Positions 4,001 through 6,601 of a DNA stretch of 6,601 nt are shown in pieces (position 1 is the stretch's first letter; each line of letters opens with the position of its first letter). The notes below the pieces were generated by a model. That model was not told where the DNA came from, ran no database searches, and saw only the letters and a list, made by a program, of their open reading frames with translations. Source of the stretch: Suilimivivens sp964571145. GTDB taxonomy: Bacteria; Bacillota; Clostridia; Lachnospirales; Lachnospiraceae. Position numbers and translations under genes: made by a program. The DNA is taken from the NCBI GenBank assembly GCA_964571145.1, contig CAZNAP010000127.1, forward strand, positions 1 through 6,601, read 5' to 3'.

Positions 4001-5998
4001 ATGAACGTAGCACAAAAATATGGAAAATCTTATTTTATGCCCCCGGAAGTAACTTACGACTGGGTGAAACAGGATACAATAAAGAAAGCACCGATTTGGT
4101 GTAGTGTGGATTTGCGTGATGGCAACCAGGCATTGATTGAGCCTATGGGATTAGAGGAAAAACTGGAGTTCTTCAGAATGCTGGTGGAAATTGGCTTTAA
4201 GGAAATCGAAGTTGGTTTTCCGGCTGCTTCTGATACAGAATATCAGTTTATGCGTGCACTCATCGAGAGAAACAGGATACCCGATGATGTAACGGTTCAA
4301 GTGTTGACACAAGCCAGAGAACATATTATTAAACGTACTTTTGAAGCAGTGAAGGGTGCACCCCATGCAATTGTGCATCTTTATAATTCTACATCTGTAG
4401 CACAGCGTGAACAGGTTTTCAAGAAATCTAAAGAAGAAGTGAAGCAGTTGGCAATTGACGGTGCTAAGTTGCTGAAAGAAATTGCAGAAAATACCGATGG
4501 TAACTTTACCTTTGAATACAGCCCTGAGAGCTTTCCTGGAACAGAAGTGGATTATGCGGTAGAAGTTTGCAATGCAGTTTTGGATGTTTGGAAACCCAGT
4601 AAGAAAAACAAAGCAATTATCAATATCCCAACTACTGTTCAGATTGCCATGCCCCACGTATTTGCTTGTCAGGTGGAATATATCCACAAACATTTAAAAT
4701 ATCGTGATGCAGTCGTTTTAAGTGTACACCCTCATAATGACAGAGGTTGCGGAGTCAGTGATGCAGAATTTGGTGTATTGGCTGGAGCAGACCGTGTGGA
4801 AGGAACTCTTTTCGGCAATGGGGAGAGAACCGGTAATGTGGATGTGGTAACGCTGGCTATGAACATGGTTTGCCATGGTGTTGAGCCGGAACTTGACTTT
4901 TCCAATATTAGTAAGATACGTGAAACTTATGAATTGCTGACGGGTATGCACGTTTATGAAAGAATGCCCTATGCCGGTGATTTGGTGTTTACCGCCTTTT
5001 CAGGTTCACATCAGGATGCTATTTCTAAGGGAATGGCTTGGTGGAAAGAAGGCAAAAGCAATCAACGCTGGGATGTGCCGTATCTGCCTATTGACCCGGA
5101 GGATTTGGGTCGCGAATATGAATCCGATGTAATTCGTATTAACAGCCAATCTGGAAAAGGCGGTATTGCCTTTATTCTTAAACAGAATTTTGGTATGGCT
5201 TTGCCTGATAAGATGAAGGAAGAAGTTGGATATCTGATGAAGGGTATTTCCGACCAGAGGCATAAAGAGCTACAACCGGCAGATATTTATCGTATTTTTG
5301 AAGATAACTATATTAATCAAAGAGAAATATTTGATATTCCGGAGTGTCATTTTAAACAGGTGGCAGAAGGAATTGAAGCAGAAGTTACGATTGTACAAGA
5401 TAACGAACATCGCGTGATTGTGACATCCGGTAACGGACGTTTGGACGCAGTCAGCAATGCGTTAAAGCTGTTTTTCGGAATCAGTTATGAGCTGTCTGTT
5501 TATGAGGAACATGCGGTTTCCAAGGGTTCTTCTTCCAAAGCAGCTACTTATGTAGGCATTTTGCGTAATGGCAAGATGTACTGGGGCGTCGGTTTGCACG
5601 AGGATATTATTAAGAGTTCCATAGCCGCACTGGTTTCCGCAGGAAATAAAATGAACGAAAGCGAGAACATCAGAGAAGGCAGAGAAGAACGTATTGTGGA
5701 TATTATGCGCTATGTCCAAAATCATTATAAAGATGTTACATTAAAGGAATTATCCGATAATTTCCATTTGTCAAAACCCTATGTTTCAAAATACATTAAG
5801 GATCACACCGGGATTACTTTTCAGGAAGCAGTTAAAAAAGCAAGGTTAAAGAAGGCGAAAGTGCTGCTAAAAGAAACCAACCGAACCGTGGAAAGTATCG
5901 CTGCCAGCGTAGGCTACGAAACTGTAGAGCACTTTAATCGTCTTTTCAAAAATGCATATGACATGACACCTGTACAGTATCGCAGACAAAATAAATAG
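4001..5998 (+). CDS. leuA: 2-isopropylmalate synthase fused to a C-terminal AraC-type DNA-binding domain
   Basis: This is a 665-residue protein starting at the ATG at 4001, with AAGGAGG at 3985-3991. Residues ~30-320 form the DRE-TIM barrel that condenses acetyl-CoA with 2-oxoisovalerate, the first step of leucine synthesis. LRDGNQAL (38-45) carries the catalytic Arg39 and metal ligand Asp40, HPHNDRG (243-249) the metal-binding histidines, and GNGERTGN (272-279) the third conserved motif. After the linker, ~443-551 is the LeuA dimer domain, the leucine feedback site in this family. Long-form enzymes would end about here. Instead, a short charged linker (552-563) leads to a full AraC/HTH_18 domain (~564-663): first helix-turn-helix around VTLKELSDNFHLSKPYVSKY (579-598), the second around RTVESIAASVGYETVEHFNR (628-647), ending DMTPVQYRR. 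The frame is continuous with no ambiguous base. The enzyme part is certain; a DNA-binding role is inferred from a complete domain. No leuB, leuC or leuD follows. Confidence 0.95.
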   Translation: MNVAQKYGKSYFMPPEVTYDWVKQDTIKKAPIWCSVDLRDGNQALIEPMGLEEKLEFFRMLVEIGFKEIEVGFPAASDTEYQFMRALIERNRIPDDVTVQVLTQAREHIIKRTFEAVKGAPHAIVHLYNSTSVAQREQVFKKSKEEVKQLAIDGAKLLKEIAENTDGNFTFEYSPESFPGTEVDYAVEVCNAVLDVWKPSKKNKAIINIPTTVQIAMPHVFACQVEYIHKHLKYRDAVVLSVHPHNDRGCGVSDAEFGVLAGADRVEGTLFGNGERTGNVDVVTLAMNMVCHGVEPELDFSNISKIRETYELLTGMHVYERMPYAGDLVFTAFSGSHQDAISKGMAWWKEGKSNQRWDVPYLPIDPEDLGREYESDVIRINSQSGKGGIAFILKQNFGMALPDKMKEEVGYLMKGISDQRHKELQPADIYRIFEDNYINQREIFDIPECHFKQVAEGIEAEVTIVQDNEHRVIVTSGNGRLDAVSNALKLFFGISYELSVYEEHAVSKGSSSKAATYVGILRNGKMYWGVGLHEDIIKSSIAALVSAGNKMNESENIREGREERIVDIMRYVQNHYKDVTLKELSDNFHLSKPYVSKYIKDHTGITFQEAVKKARLKKAKVLLKETNRTVESIAASVGYETVEHFNRLFKNAYDMTPVQYRRQNK

Positions 5999-6027
5999 TT
6001 GATAAAAAGACCTGTTTCGAGTATAAT
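5999..6027 (+). promoter_or_regulatory. sigma-A promoter of the 37-residue membrane peptide gene
   Basis: TTGATA (5999-6004) and TATAAT (6022-6027) are separated by 17 bp, the best promoter match in the window. The -35 begins directly after the leuA fusion stop codon. No terminator separates the two genes, so the peptide could be made from both transcripts. The 5' UTR of about 75 nt holds a 10-bp palindrome, GATGTACATC (6043-6052). Confidence 0.75.
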
Positions 6028-6108
6028 AAACGCAGTTATATAGATGTACATCAGACTATTGATAGATGCAGAGTCGTAGGAAACATGCGATTCGCAGGAG
6101 GTATAGTA

Positions 6109-6222
6109 ATGGAATTCTTATTGTTGGCAGGTGGATTATTAATTGTTATATTTGCGGTGGTAATTGCCGTTGTATCCAGTGTGGTATCAGCAGTAGCTGC
6201 ACAGCAGGATGAAGAGGAATAG
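6109..6222 (+). CDS. 37-residue single-helix membrane peptide, unknown function
   Basis: The ATG at 6109 follows AGGAGG (6096-6101) with 7 nt spacing and opens a 37-codon frame ending in TAG. Residues ~3-31 form one strongly hydrophobic helix rich in Leu, Ile, Val and Ala (LLIVIFAVVIAVVSSVV). The tail is short and polar, with four acidic residues (AQQDEEE), and there are almost no charges before the helix. A strong binding site, a near-consensus promoter and a good terminator together argue for a real gene despite the length. The sequence has no cationic face or toxin-like basic end that would suggest a type I toxin. I do not recognise a named family. It lies downstream of the leuA fusion but is probably an independent unit. 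Confidence 0.75.
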   Translation: MEFLLLAGGLLIVIFAVVIAVVSSVVSAVAAQQDEEE

Positions 6223-6255
6223 GTATTTTTAGTGTATTAAAAAGTCTTTGTATTT

Positions 6256-6288
6256 AAGCCTTCACGTATATGTGGAGGCTTTTCTTTA
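6256..6288 (+). terminator. Rho-independent terminator after the small membrane peptide gene
   Basis: AAGCCTTCAC (6256-6265) pairs with GTGGAGGCTT (6272-6281), with one T-G wobble and a 6-nt loop, followed by TTTTCTTT. It ends the peptide transcript and also any read-through from the leuA fusion gene. Confidence 0.9.
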
Positions 6289-6376
6289 TTAAACGAAATC
6301 AAATAAACCGAATAAAATGAAGAGAAAAATATGCCATTAATTTAGAAAATGTTTAGATTCCTTTATAGTGGCTTAA

Positions 6377-6405
6377 TTGATTTATTCACAGGATAGAAGT
6401 AAGAT
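6377..6405 (+). promoter_or_regulatory. probable sigma-A promoter of the last gene
   Basis: TTGATT (6377-6382) and TAAGAT (6400-6405) are separated by 17 bp. This would give a 5' UTR of about 33 nt before the ATG at 6445. The match to consensus is fair. Confidence 0.5.
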
Positions 6406-6444
6406 AGTGGATACAAGCAACGAGAAAGGTATGGGAAATAAGAT

Positions 6445-6601
6445 ATGAAAGAGAAACTTTATCGCTTTATGCAGGGAAGATATGGGAATGATCAGTTAAA
6501 CCGTTTTCTGATGGCAATTACATTGGTGCTACTAATTGCCTCTGCGTTTGGCCTCAGAATTTTATATTTTCCGGGACTTCTTCTTATTATATATACCTAT
6601 T
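6445..6601 (+). CDS. N-terminus of a conserved-looking membrane protein (cut by window end)
   Basis: The ATG at 6445 opens a frame of 52 codons that runs off the right edge. The protein starts MKEKLYRFMQGRYGNDQLNRF, a basic, amphipathic leader, and is followed by a hydrophobic segment (about residues 22-36) and another from about 40 to the edge, so at least one and probably two membrane helices. The RYG..QLNRFL pattern is one I associate with small membrane proteins of unknown function in Lachnospiraceae, by memory only. The ribosome binding site is weak: GGGAA lies 6 nt upstream and AAAGG further away. An alternative ATG at 6431 meets a stop after a few codons, so 6445 is the best start. A promoter lies just upstream, after the preceding terminator, so it opens a new transcription unit. 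Confidence 0.7.
   Translation, partial: MKEKLYRFMQGRYGNDQLNRFLMAITLVLLIASAFGLRILYFPGLLLIIYTY

Noticed and set aside
5640..5720. LeuA-AraC junction as a frameshift or assembly artefact
   Set aside because: The frame is continuous, there is no N or homopolymer at the join, and both domains are complete with a short charged linker. A chimeric assembly cannot be fully excluded without homologues.
4151..5725. Several minus-strand open frames inside the leuA fusion gene, and one inside the sigma gene (934-1224)
   Set aside because: They are shadows of strongly conserved coding sequence, without ribosome binding sites or recognisable protein features.

Overview
The window looks like a chromosomal segment of a low-to-moderate GC Gram-positive anaerobe, most likely a gut-type member of the Clostridia (Lachnospiraceae-like). 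The reasons are strong AGGAGG ribosome binding sites, sigma-A style promoters, U-tailed hairpin terminators, a T-box leader, and the protein flavours: an LL-diaminopimelate aminotransferase, an ECF-like sigma factor with a membrane partner, a DUF5684 protein and a long-form 2-isopropylmalate synthase. The assignment is by eye and stops at about family level. A run of 100 N marks an assembly gap, so this is draft sequence.

Left part (1-2363): the 3' half of an LL-diaminopimelate aminotransferase gene (dapL, lysine and cell-wall precursor synthesis) ends at a clear terminator. It is followed by a two-gene operon with an 8-bp overlap: an ECF-like sigma-70 factor and a single-pass membrane protein that is probably its anti-sigma partner. 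The outer part of that protein holds a 13-residue Ala/Glu-rich tandem repeat (39-bp units) that the assembly could not cross, and further out a 4-residue Ser/Lys/Asp/Thr repeat.

Middle (2364-4000): about 570 bp without a gene, rich in short direct and inverted repeats (18-bp x3, eight TACGKA cores, 20-bp x2, 16-bp x2). Then comes a small DUF5684 membrane protein on the minus strand with a good promoter and terminator of its own. Beyond its promoter lies a very AT-rich array of about seven imperfect 21-bp direct repeats, a predicted promoter, three perfect 15-bp direct repeats, and a T-box riboswitch with a probable leucine (CUC) specifier.

Right part (4001-6601): the T-box controls a 665-codon gene that encodes a complete 2-isopropylmalate synthase fused in frame to a complete AraC-type DNA-binding domain. 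This is the most striking feature. A leucine-pathway enzyme with its own leucine-sensing domain and a DNA-binding tail, preceded by 21-bp-phased direct repeats, suggests an enzyme that also acts as a transcription factor, possibly on its own promoter. A 37-residue membrane peptide with a near-consensus promoter and a terminator follows, and then the start of another membrane protein gene runs off the end.
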